Of a stretch of DNA of 64,000 bases, positions 55,355 to 64,000 are shown piece by piece. The notes under the pieces were generated by a model. It worked only from the letters and a program-made list of their open reading frames with translations. It was not told the DNA's origin and made no database searches. This stretch comes from Trogon surrucura (Eukaryota > Chordata > Aves > Trogoniformes > Trogonidae). The position numbers and the translations under genes were made by a program. The DNA is taken from the NCBI GenBank assembly GCA_020746105.1, contig CM036636.1:8308001-8372000 (forward strand), in the 5' to 3' direction. The stretch's first letter is position 1. Each line of letters begins with the position of its first letter.

Positions 55355-56430
55355 CTGCTCTGCAGCCCGTGATTCCTGTGCAAACAGGACCAAGATGCTC
55401 CTGGGGATGTTGTTTATTCCAAGGTGCCTCGGGCTCGGTGTGGCTGGCAAGTGGGAGCTTCTGGTCTCTCCATAGTTGTGTCTCTGCTGTGCTCTCGCCC
55501 ACCTGGATTTTTTTGCACGGAAGTTACTGGGGGAGGATGGGGACACATGGAGGGGGATCCAGGGCAAGCTAAAACCTTATAATGACTGGGGTCTTGAATT
55601 TGTGATCAAGATGGACATCACGCCAGAGGCCCAGTGCAGCAAGTATCTTATGGTGGCATTCTCGTGGCCACCACATGCTGGGGCTGGATGTCCATGCTCA
55701 CGAAGCACAGCCACCCGTGCAGGTCTTGCAGGCAAAGTACCGCAGGGCTGGAGGGCAGGGAGAGGCTCATCCAGGGCCACCTGGGCTACCACCGGAGTCC
55801 CAGCCTACTGCTTGCCCACCACCCCATCTTGCTCCACGTCTTTGCTCTTGCTCTTAAAAGCAGCAGTGGAAGTGGAGGGGAATCCAGCGCTGCAACTTCT
55901 GCCCAGTGCTGCTGGTATGCAGGAGGGGGAGGGAGCCGAGCCACCAGCAGAACAGTTAAAAATTACTGAATACTTCCCTAATATAATTAGGTTTCCATGC
56001 AAGCAATTGCCTTAATTGCCAGAGGGACGCGGGGTGGTGGGGAGAGGAGCCAGCCTGGGCTCTCCCTGCGCTGTCTCTCCAGCCGGCGTTTTGCAGCCCC
56101 GTTCTCTGCTCGGGCTGCACTGATAACCTCACAGGGCAGATGTCCCCAGAAAAACCTGAGTCAGAATTTGACCCAGGCTGAGCAAGAAGTGAATAGAAGT
56201 GATTTGCAAACACGGCAGAGCTGGAGGCGAGTGCTGGTGAGGGGCTCAGCAGGACCCGTGTGGGTCCCTTTAGGTGGATTTGGTGAGCTTGGAGGCTACC
56301 CGGACACACTGCAGTTTAAATTGCTGTTTATTTTCTATCTGCTGTTGGAGCAGGGAAAGTTAGGCAGGCAGGGGGAAAAAAAAAAAAAAAAAGACAGAGC
56401 CCACTCTGTGATTTACGTGGTAAAGGAGAT
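55355..56430. other. Unique stretch, no gene seen
   Basis: A17 run at 56376-56392. An AATTACTGAATACTTCCC/TAATATAATTAGG patch at about 55960-55990 is a small AT-rich block. No exon is supported. Confidence 0.4.
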
Positions 56431-56536
56431 AAGTGGGGATTTAAAGAGAAGGGAATATATAATTGAGACGAACGTGTAATATGAGCACGGATCCAAACAG
56501 AGAGATCGTAATCAGAAGTGTTAGGAGAAGCTGAGG

Positions 56537-56699
56537 TTTATTAATGAAACGTCTGATCTATTTGTCAGCTGAAGAGGAACAGCCTTTCCCCAGCAGCTGG
56601 AGGTGGAGGGGGCGGACGCGGGGATTGCGCTCGGCGTTCCCGCTGCCGCCGAAGAGATCGAGGCTGCCATCTTCCTGCCCAGGGGGATGATGCTCGAGC
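56537..56699 (-). other. Candidate minus-strand terminal exon
   Basis: On the minus strand a CTAAC branch-point word (56721-56717) and a pyrimidine-leaning tract lead to TTTGCTTACAG, with the exon starting at 56699. Skipping the first base, 46 codons stay open (LEHHPPGQEDGSLDLFGGSG at the start, LLGKGCSSSADK at the end). The stop is TAG at 56560-56558, and AATAAA follows at 56542-56537. The spacing of branch point, acceptor, stop and poly(A) signal is textbook. I do not recognise the peptide. On the plus strand the same junction reads as a GTAAGC donor, so the signal is ambiguous. Homology to a known C-terminus would settle it. Confidence 0.22.
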
Positions 56700-56729
56700 C
56701 TGTAAGCAAAGGCAGCGTTAGAGGCAAAA

Positions 56730-57510
56730 AAGGAGGTAAATGGTTTTTAGGAACCTGGACGTTGGTGTTTTCCTCGCTGTAACCTGCCGTAGAAGTCTGG
56801 AGCTGGCAGAGCTCTGCAGAGAGGCCGATAGCTGCCCGAGGAAGGGCTCATTGGAGCCTTCCTCAAATCCTCAAATCTCCACTCTTCTGCCCAGCTCTCT
56901 GCCCTGTCACTCGAAGTCTGCTCTGGGGTGGCAGGGTGGATAGCCAGGAGCCGGGAGTAAATGTCCCTGTGGCCTCAGGAGCAATCTCAGCTGCTGGGTT
57001 CAACTGTGCATCTGGCCCTGGGTCTAAGCCAGCTTTGGAGGAGCCGTTGGTAGCTGTGGGGAGAGCACGGAGCACGCAGCACACCACGTTCATCTCACTG
57101 GTTTTTCAGTAGCCACGAGGCTGGGAAGTTAGCTGGTTTGTTCCTGCTGTGTGGTGTGGTGGGTCTGCTCCCCGGGTGATGTATGGCACATGGTGTGGCT
57201 CACCCAGCGCCCGCTCTTGGGGTGACACCGTGAGAGATGCACACCAGGACGTGGTGGACAGTCGCCCGATTTCATCCTCTGCTCGCACGCTTTCAGCTCT
57301 GCCTCAGCCTTGCTGTTGGGGCATCTTCATCCGTTGGGGCACGAGGACGATGCTGGTGGTGTCTGAGGGGTTAATCGGGGGCTGTGTGCAGCTCTGGCAG
57401 GGAGAAGCTCTGACCGTATGTAGGAAGGGAACATTTTTGTAAGGGTCCTTCCCCTTCCCAGGCCCTGGCAGTTATCTGTGGGCTGACAAAACGCCTGGAA
57501 CGCGGAGACC
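56730..57510. other. Unique stretch, nothing recognised
   Basis: Moderate-GC sequence without supported exons, repeats or islands. Confidence 0.35.
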
Positions 57511-57514
57511 CGCT

Positions 57515-57620
57515 GGACATTGACCCGTCCGTGCCGAGCTCAATTAGCCGACGCTATCTGATTGGACTTGGCGCAGCCTAATTAGCTTTGGACTCGAACC
57601 AGAAACTCAAACCCAAAGGC
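57515..57620. promoter_or_regulatory. Small candidate element with CTAATTAG palindrome
   Basis: CAATTAG near 57541, ATTGG (inverted CCAAT) at 57561-57565, TTGGC (NFI half-site) at 57568-57572 and the 8-bp palindrome CTAATTAG at 57578-57585 sit within 50 bp. This is compact and motif-dense. Confidence 0.3.
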
Positions 57621-57624
57621 AGCT

Positions 57625-58600
57625 TGCAGGCAGACCATCCTTTGCTGCAGCCTGCCCGGGGTGGGGGAGAGGCTTTTTCCAAGCCTCTTCTCTGCCCTGG
57701 GAAGGGGGAGCAGCCTACCAACCCTGTCTGCCCATCCCTCCGGCCACATGGCTGATGTCGAGGGGGCTTAAACCTTCTGTCCTGCCCAACGTGTTGCTGA
57801 GCAGAGGTTCATGTAAGACAAGAGGCAGTTTCCTTCTCCTGAAAAATGGAGCGTGCTGTCTAGTTTCCAGAGGAAACTTGCATTTATTGAAGGTGACTTG
57901 GTTCTGGCAGCTGCCTTCCCTGTGTTGTGTCGCGGGGGATGATTCTTCCTGGGTAGGTACCCAGTCTTCAGGCACCTCCAGCTGCGGCGCACAAAGTGGG
58001 TGGTTTGTCCCTGAGGCGACTGGCTCGCTCTAGAGCGTGCTGCAGTGATCAGTAGAGATGTGGAGAAGGAGCTGAGGTGGGAAGGAATGGCTGTTTTGGG
58101 ACCTCAGGATCCTTTGTCCATTTGGGCTTCCAGCTCTGTGTGTTCTGTGAGTGTTAAAGCACAAAAATGCCAGTGGGAAGGGAGCTTGCGGGGCATGTTG
58201 ACTAACCTGTGTTCAAGTATGGGCTGGGAGGTGCACATTTCTCCCAGGAGACTTGAAAAACGGTGTTCCCATGGGCTGCCCATGCACAGCTCACAGGAGT
58301 GAAGCCCTCTGGAGGGATGGCTCATCCCTCCTGGATGCTCATGAGATGTCTCCTGACACCTCGTGCCCAAGTGAGGCTTGCTGGGTCTCAACTGAGAGAA
58401 GACCCATGTGGCCTTGCACTGACCTGCTGTCATCCAGCATTCCTTAAGGAAAATGCCCTAAGTGGTTTTCTGGAAAAGTGGTTTTCTGGGAAGCCATTTA
58501 GCACTGTTGCCTTTTGCTGGTCATGGTGCGGCCGGTGGCAGAGCAGCTTCGGGGTGCTGGGATGCCAGCTGCACGCTGACGGCGAGCACCAGTGCCAGCC
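57625..58600. other. Unique stretch, nothing recognised
   Basis: A near-duplicate AGTGGTTTTCTGG / AGTGGTTTTCTGGG occurs at about 58460-58490. Otherwise no structure is seen. Confidence 0.35.
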
Positions 58601-58604
58601 ACGT

Positions 58605-58700
58605 TGGATCAATTAAAGCCCATTATGCCAAGTGAATGACTGTAATTATCTCAAATCTGGATTAATGCGCGCGCACAGCACCGTAATGTAATCCGTCTGG
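58605..58700. promoter_or_regulatory. Candidate element with homeodomain cores and (GC)4
   Basis: GATCAATTAAAGCC, GCCATTATGCC-like words, TGTAATTATC at 58641-58650 and GGATTAAT at 58659-58666 are followed at once by GCGCGCGC at 58667-58674 (Z-DNA-prone). CCGTAATGTAATCC comes next. Confidence 0.35.
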
Positions 58701-58839
58701 CCGGTGGTTTGTGGGCCGTCGTTCCTGGGAGCCAGAGGCAGAAGGGGATCCGCAGGACACAGACATGTCCTCCCCCTCTTACCTCCACCCACCAGCTCAG
58801 ACCCCAGGGATGGAGCTTGTCCCGTCAGACGAACCCTGC

Positions 58840-59000
58840 ACACGTAATGTAGGATCTTTTAATGCGGTGTGGGCTGGCGGTTGCTCCCAGCACTCACCAC
58901 AGATGAGAGCAGAAGAGCAACTGGGAATTGCAGAGGTGCTGTCGCTCTTCTGCCAGTTCCTCCAGTCAGTCCCCGTAATTAGCAAAACCAGGGTAAATGG
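58840..59000. promoter_or_regulatory. Possible regulatory element
   Basis: ACGTAATGTAGG and CTTTTAATGCGG at the start and CCGTAATTAGC at the end bracket a moderate-GC middle. It may extend the element at 58.6 kb. Confidence 0.2.
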
Positions 59001-59004
59001 AGCA

Positions 59005-59425
59005 CTTCCCCGGCATCCTCCCTGGGGCCCTGTGCTTCTGGGACCTGTTGATGATGGGGGGACATGGGTTTTAGCTGTGGGCTCTCCCTGCCACCAGCTT
59101 TGAGATCTGTGGGCTTTGTTTAGGGTTTGGTTCATCCCAGATCTCCTGGAGGTAGAACACAGAGCTGCTGGGTCCCCTCCTGGCTGCGGGGAGCTGTGCT
59201 CCTTTGCCTGCTGCTGCCTGCCTGCTTTGGAGACGGGTATTTTAGGGCTGAAGGTAGCAGCTTCTCCAGGAAAGGACAGTGCTTAGCTCCCTGTCAGAGA
59301 CCCATCTCCTCTCCATGTCCATCCTCCCAGCATGGGGACAGGACCTGGGTACTGGTGGGGGGCCGTGGGTGGGATGGGCTGGGGCCTGGGGGAGCTTCGA
59401 TGTGAGATGAAACATCTCTTTCTTC
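59005..59425. other. Unique stretch, nothing recognised
   Basis: Moderate-GC sequence, no supported features. Confidence 0.35.
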
Positions 59426-59429
59426 TAGA

Positions 59430-59600
59430 ACAAGCTTAATGCTTTCGAGCTCCTCTCATGTCTCACTGGATCCTGCTTAGTTTTTCATAGCTCAGAGCGT
59501 AGCACCCCCTCAAGGGCAATTAGATCACTTCCAATTTGCCCGTAAGCCCATAAAACTGCAATTGAATGTAATTAAAAGGCCATAATGAGCCTCAGCAACC
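59430..59600. promoter_or_regulatory. AT-rich island, strong candidate conserved element
   Basis: CAATTAG (59517-59523), CCAATTTGCC, CCCATAAAACTGC (HOX-like), CAATTGAATG and GTAATTAAAA (59568-59577) followed by GGCCATAATGAG form a dense, non-repetitive block with sharp GC-rich borders. Confidence 0.4.
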
Positions 59601-59604
59601 TGCG

Positions 59605-62190
59605 GGACCATGTGCTTTTGCACTCACCGTGCTCCTTTTTGGAGAACAGGGTGGCCTCAGGGAGGCTGCGAAGGTCAGAGTTTGCAGCGAGGATGAGGAG
59701 GTTGAGCAGAGCTCCCCAGTTCCCAGAATGGGATGAGTGGACACGGGGAGGCCCCTGGGTGCCACCACCAGCCTGTGCCCTCGCTGGCGATGCCCATCGG
59801 GAAGGCGGAAGGGACCCCTGGGTGCAGCCTTCTGGGACCCTGTGTGCAGTCTTTGCATCTTCTCCTCGCTCGGCATCTTTTGTCACCATTTTGGCTTCGC
59901 TGATGCTCTTTGGAGGCTGGAAGGGTGCCAGCAGGTACCGGTCCCCTCTCGGCAGGACCTGATTTGCTCCGGGCTGTGTTTTTGGGGAAGTGATGGCGGT
60001 GATGGGGGCTCCGCCCTTGTGCTTTGATGGTGAGATCTGGATCCCCCCAAACCTCCCTTTTTGAGGGCGCATGTGGCCACCCCAGAAGAGGGAGAGATGC
60101 AACCCCAAGCAGAGTTTGCGCGGGAGCTTCTAACGCTGCTGTGTTTGAGGCAGAGACCTGGTCTGGCACGTGTGGCGAGCGCGAGGGGCTCGGAAGGGAC
60201 AGCGAGCCCCTCGCTTCGGGCTGCCGCTGGCTGCAATGGCACGAGCTGAGAAGAGCCACCGCCTTGAGTCCTTTGAGCAGACATCTTGCCGGCCCCGGTG
60301 CCAGCCCAGGAACCCTGGCAGCGGCACCACACTGCACCTATTATCGCCTGCTCCTGCAGCGGGTTCCCAGCCAGTAAATTAGGGGCGCTCGCTGAGCCGC
60401 TGACAGCAGAACAGAGCGCATTGTGAGAGCAAGGGCAGCGCCGGCCCTTGAGGGATGAAATAGGAGCCTGTAATTTCTCAGGACTGTTGTGACATCTTTG
60501 CACAAGCGTGTGATTGAGTCACATTTGCTTTATCAGCAGAATCCTTGTTTGCCTGGGTGCACCCTCCCCCTCCACCCACTCCTGCCAGGCTGGGGGGGAG
60601 CTGAGCCCGACTGCCTGCTCACTTCCCCCTGGGCTTGCCTCTGCCTTTCCCTTCTCTCCCAGGGGCTCCTCACCCTTTTCCTCGGTCACGCTCTCCTGCC
60701 CGCTCACGCTTCCTCCTTTTGCCTTCTCCACCTGCCGCCCCAGCTGAGGGGAGCTGGGTGGATGCTCCTTGTCCTTGAGAGATGCAAACCAAAGAAAACG
60801 TGGGTGGGGGGTCCCTTGTGCGTGGGTGAGGTGGTGAGGAACAGGGGTCTGTGTGGGACAGGAAGATGGGAGCGCCGGCGCGGCGGCTGGAGGAAGGGAT
60901 GTCCAGGAGCGTTTCCTCCGGTGCATCACGGCAGACCGGCTTCTGGAAAATTCCTCTTTTGAGTCCTTCCACCTCGGGGATGAGTGTAGCCCCCACAGGC
61001 TTTTCCAGCTCTGCCAGTGGCTCTGGGAGTGGGCTGTGCTTTTTACAGGGCTTCTGAGAGGGTGGGATGGGGTTTTAAGGCCAAAAAAAAAAAAAAAAAA
61101 AAAAAGGCAAAATGAGCCCCCATGCCAGAGCTGGATGTGCTTCGTCAGCACGGGTGTGGGGTCTGTGGCTCTCCTGCACACTCAGGTCTGCAGTGGGGCT
61201 GCTTCTCCCCGTCCATGCTGGCTCTGAAGCATTAGGCAGAAACGTCCCGTTTTTGGCGTGGGTCCTGCAGTGGTAGGTGGCCAGAACTCTGGGCATCCAG
61301 GCTTTAGCAGGTGGTGGGCTGGGTTAGGGGTGAGTGTCTCTCAAAGGGGACCCCACAGTGTTTTATCTGGGCTGCTGAAAAATGGGAGCACTGGTGAGCA
61401 GGTTGCCTGGGGAGAGACCCTCAAATGCCACCCAGCACTTGCCAGCCCAAGTCCGTGGCTGCGACCACACACGGTTCTTCCCCTTGGTGCTGGGGAGGTC
61501 TGATGTTACCTGCGAAGTTGCATCCAGAGGAGGAAATAAAATGGGATAGAGAGGGAGAAGGAGTGATGGAGCTGCAGGGACAGAGGTGTCACAACTCTGC
61601 CCCGTGATGTGAGGACGCTGCCCGCTCCGTGAGGCGCTGCGGCGAGGTTTGGGGTGGGTACCACTTTGGGGGAGCCTGCAGCCACCCTGTCCCGTGGCCT
61701 GGCAGGGGGATGCTTTTGCGCTTCTTCCCCTTCATCTGGAAGGAGAGCAGAGGTTTCCCTGAGTAGTGGCATCAGGGACTTGGGGGGAAGGAAGAGTTGG
61801 CGTGCGGTGTGCCGTGGGAAAAAAACGCTGCTCGTGGGCACTGTAATCTCGTGCCATGGCCCATCAACCCTGTAAGGTGAAATGCTGGCAGGAGACAGCA
61901 GCTAATGCCTTGCAAGGAGCTGTGCTCACAGCACGCAGAGAGAGCTGCTGCCGAATTTCCTCTGGCCAAGGAAACCCCCTGGAAGGGGACCCCGACGCTG
62001 GGCTGGAAGCCCCGAAATGTGCCTCTGCTCCTCACTGGGTTTGGCAGGGGCTGTGCCGAGCGGTCTGGCCAGCGGGTTTCGGCTGACTCGAGTGGGAGGA
62101 AGGAGCTGGGGGTGAGAAGCTGTGTGGCTTTGAGGTTTTAGTTTGGTCAAAGTGAAACCCGGCGGGAGGAGGAAGCCACCGGGAGCAGAG
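59605..62190. other. GC-rich unique stretch with A23 run, no gene seen
   Basis: A 23-base A run sits at 61083-61105 with no recognisable retroposon body upstream. Frames up to 220 codons on the minus strand are mirrored on plus. No exon is supported. Confidence 0.4.
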
Positions 62191-62194
62191 AGCA

Positions 62195-62415
62195 GCCAAA
62201 CCCGAGTTTCTCACCATCCCCGAGCAGCTTGAACCACCGCGGCGGCGCCCGGCGTATCTCAGGGGAAAGTGCTGAGCGCGGCCGAAGAAACTCTCCTAAA
62301 CCTCAGACCAGGTTCCTGAAGAGAAACCGTGTTTCTAAGTGCTTGCAAAAAGACAAAATTTCTGTGTGCTGTCCCCCGTGCAGACTTTGGCGGGGGGGGG
62401 GGGGAAGGTGAGTCT
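62195..62415 (+). other. CpG cluster ending in G13 run and donor-like site
   Basis: A CpG cluster (CACCGCGGCGGCGCCCGGCG) at about 62236-62256 is followed by a frame through to a 13-base G run at 62392-62404 and AAG|GTGAGT at 62405-62413, a full-consensus donor. The layout could be a 5' exon of an unannotated transcript. No protein family is recognised and no promoter element is clear. Confidence 0.2.
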
Positions 62416-62419
62416 GAGA

Positions 62420-64000
62420 GGGATGTTCTCAGGTTTGTCTTTGTTCTCAAGTCCAGAAATGTAAAAAGAAAGGACAATTGAAGTTACTTTTTGGTGAAAA
62501 CACAGCTACTCAGGACCAAAGCGTTTGATTGAGGTGTAGTCAGTGCTTCTCCATCTTTTTGCCTATAGCTGTGGCAGCAGTGCTCAGGAGGGATGCGCGG
62601 ATAACCCAGCTGCATCTTCTGACCTCTTGGAGTGTCTGTTCCCAGGGACGTCTCGGCCATGTGCCCAGCACCTGGGTGAATTAAGGGGGTTGGTTGCCTC
62701 TCCTCACTGGGCAAAGTGCTAGAAATGCAGTTAAATATGCTTGGACCACAAGCTGATGCCTGTTTCTTGGACCCGCGGATGTTTTTCTGGGATGACAGCC
62801 ACAGCGCACCACGCAGGTCGTCTCCCTGAGTTTGCCCGGTGTCAGGTCAGCATTGGAAGGGGAAGAGGCAGTTCTTGCTCCATCCCAGCTTTGATTCTCA
62901 GCTGTGCTGGTGTTGACTGGGAGCAAACTTACCCAAGATAATAGGCCAGGGGCTACTTAAATTCATCTGTGGTAAACACACTCTCTGTTCATTCCAGTTT
63001 TTGATCAGGGACAAAAGTGAGGACCTGACCTCTTGTGGTCACTGTATTCCCATGGCAATTTTCACGTGAAAACTATGGTCAAAACCTCATGTCCTGCCCA
63101 GATTTGGTGCCTGCCCGTTGCTCTCAGCATCCTGCTTCATAGGTGGGTGGGTACCAGCTCTTGGCTGCCTTGGTTTGCTGTGCTGGCTGCACTGGGGAAG
63201 GCGAAAGGAGGGGAGGTGGAAACCTCCATCGTTTGCGGTTCCTTGGGTGGAAAGCGCACGAGGAGGTTTCTGCAGAACTTTTGAGGAATGAGAGCAAATG
63301 GACAGTGATTCTCGCTTATTTAGGGAAACTCCCCACCCACAGAGGCACCCGAAGAAGGAACAGTGCTCTCGGTGCGCTGCGTCTACGTGCATTTGCGTGT
63401 CAGAGTTTTGAACCTGGTCAAGGCCAAAGTGACACTAGAGAGCAGAGGAGGACGTTTCCCAAAGCCTGAGCTCAGCTGCTGGTCCCAGTCCCCTCCAAAC
63501 GTGGCCCCATGGCGTTACAAAGCCCTCACGTGGAGGGGCTGACTTAAGGAAGGGAGTGGCGACCCAAATTTAGAATTTCCTGCTGTTTAATACCCAGAAT
63601 TGATCTGCTTTCTGATTAAGGAGGAAGAGGTGCTGAGGGAAAAAAAAAAAAAAAGAGAAAAGAAAAGCGGAAGCAGAGGGGTGCAGGCAGCTTTGCAAAT
63701 CTCGACTGGCGTTGGGGCTGGGTGCGTGGGGTGTTTGCACCCTGACGGCTCCTGGAACCTCCTGGACCCCTCTGATCCCACTTGGATGGGTCGTGGGGTT
63801 GTGTTGTGGGTCTACAGAAAAGCACAGCTCCAGGAGTCTGTTTGTGCCTTGAGATACGTTTTGTTGTTTTTTTTTGTTTAAACTTCCCCTCTCTCAGAAG
63901 CAGACAGCCGAGCCACTGAGCTGCTGAGTAAACTCCCTGGATATGCGAGAAAAGGTTTTCCAGCAGAGCTAGGTCACTGTAGTTTTACTGGCAAAGCCTC
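62420..64000. other. Unique stretch, no gene seen
   Basis: Moderate-GC sequence. An A15 run at 63640-63654 passes into GAGAAAAGAAAAG. A small AT-leaning patch at about 62936-63020 (AGATAATAGG, CTTAAATTC, GGTAAACACAC) contains a forkhead-like GTAAACA. No exon is supported. Confidence 0.4.

Noticed and set aside
54723..55502. 259-codon minus frame
   Set aside because: Contains the 17-bp tandem repeat and GC-rich flank; repeat-driven, no known motif.
61083..61105. A23 run as a processed retroposon tail
   Set aside because: No recognisable gene or SINE body lies upstream and no target-site duplication is visible. Same judgement for A runs at 4065, 29939, 39653, 56376 and 63640.
1..64000. Known microRNA or tRNA genes
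   Set aside because: No sequence matching common vertebrate microRNAs I know or tRNA A/B-box pairs with cloverleaf was found by eye; a covariance-model search would be needed to exclude them.
1..64000. Prokaryotic or phage origin
   Set aside because: No coding-dense layout, no operons, no ribosome binding sites at frame starts, and abundant homopolymers, minisatellites and CpG clusters indicate a vertebrate nuclear genome.

Overview
The window looks like non-coding DNA from a vertebrate nuclear genome, most likely a bird. Reasons: no bacterial-style operons or ribosome binding sites; the open frames overlap on both strands, most start at non-ATG codons, and none reads as a protein family I recognise; base composition alternates between GC-rich unique sequence with preserved CpG clusters and short AT-rich islands; and interspersed repeats are almost absent, with one possible CR1 LINE scrap near 46.47 kb. 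A-tracts running into A/C-rich strings (9.95, 15.84, 45.58, 48.69 and 53.76 kb) also fit a bird. The species and locus cannot be named from the sequence alone.

Layout. About thirty AT-rich islands of 100-400 bp stand out from GC-rich background. They are dense in homeodomain-type TAAT/ATTA words and hold occasional FOX, NFI, MEF2, AP-1, CRE, octamer and E-box words. They look like conserved non-coding elements (candidate enhancers) in a gene desert or long intron near a developmental regulator. The clearest are at 22.25-22.56, 25.20-25.36, 28.08-28.40, 39.69-40.03, 45.40-45.76, 46.72-46.99, 49.73-50.12, 52.00-52.13 and 59.43-59.60 kb. Between them lie CpG-rich clusters, the longest at 5.6-6.4 and 43.7-44.2 kb. 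There are also five minisatellites: 17/34-bp at 23 kb, 17-bp at 55.2 kb, 12-bp at 47.0 kb, ~21-bp at 30.4 kb and 18-bp at 9.1 kb. Simple A/T, pyrimidine and G runs are scattered throughout.

Genes. No protein-coding gene can be asserted. The best exon-like signal is on the minus strand at 56.70-56.54 kb: branch point, acceptor, a 46-codon open frame, a stop, and AATAAA 16 nt further on. Weaker splice-like signals lie at 2.76, 7.16, 8.86 (recursive-splice-like), 30.33, 41.2, 48.3 and 62.4 kb. If these are real, the window is mostly intron with rare alternative exons.

No rRNA, tRNA, known microRNA, CRISPR array, intact transposon or viral gene was recognised. All regulatory calls rest on composition and motif words, with no alignment, and carry modest confidence.
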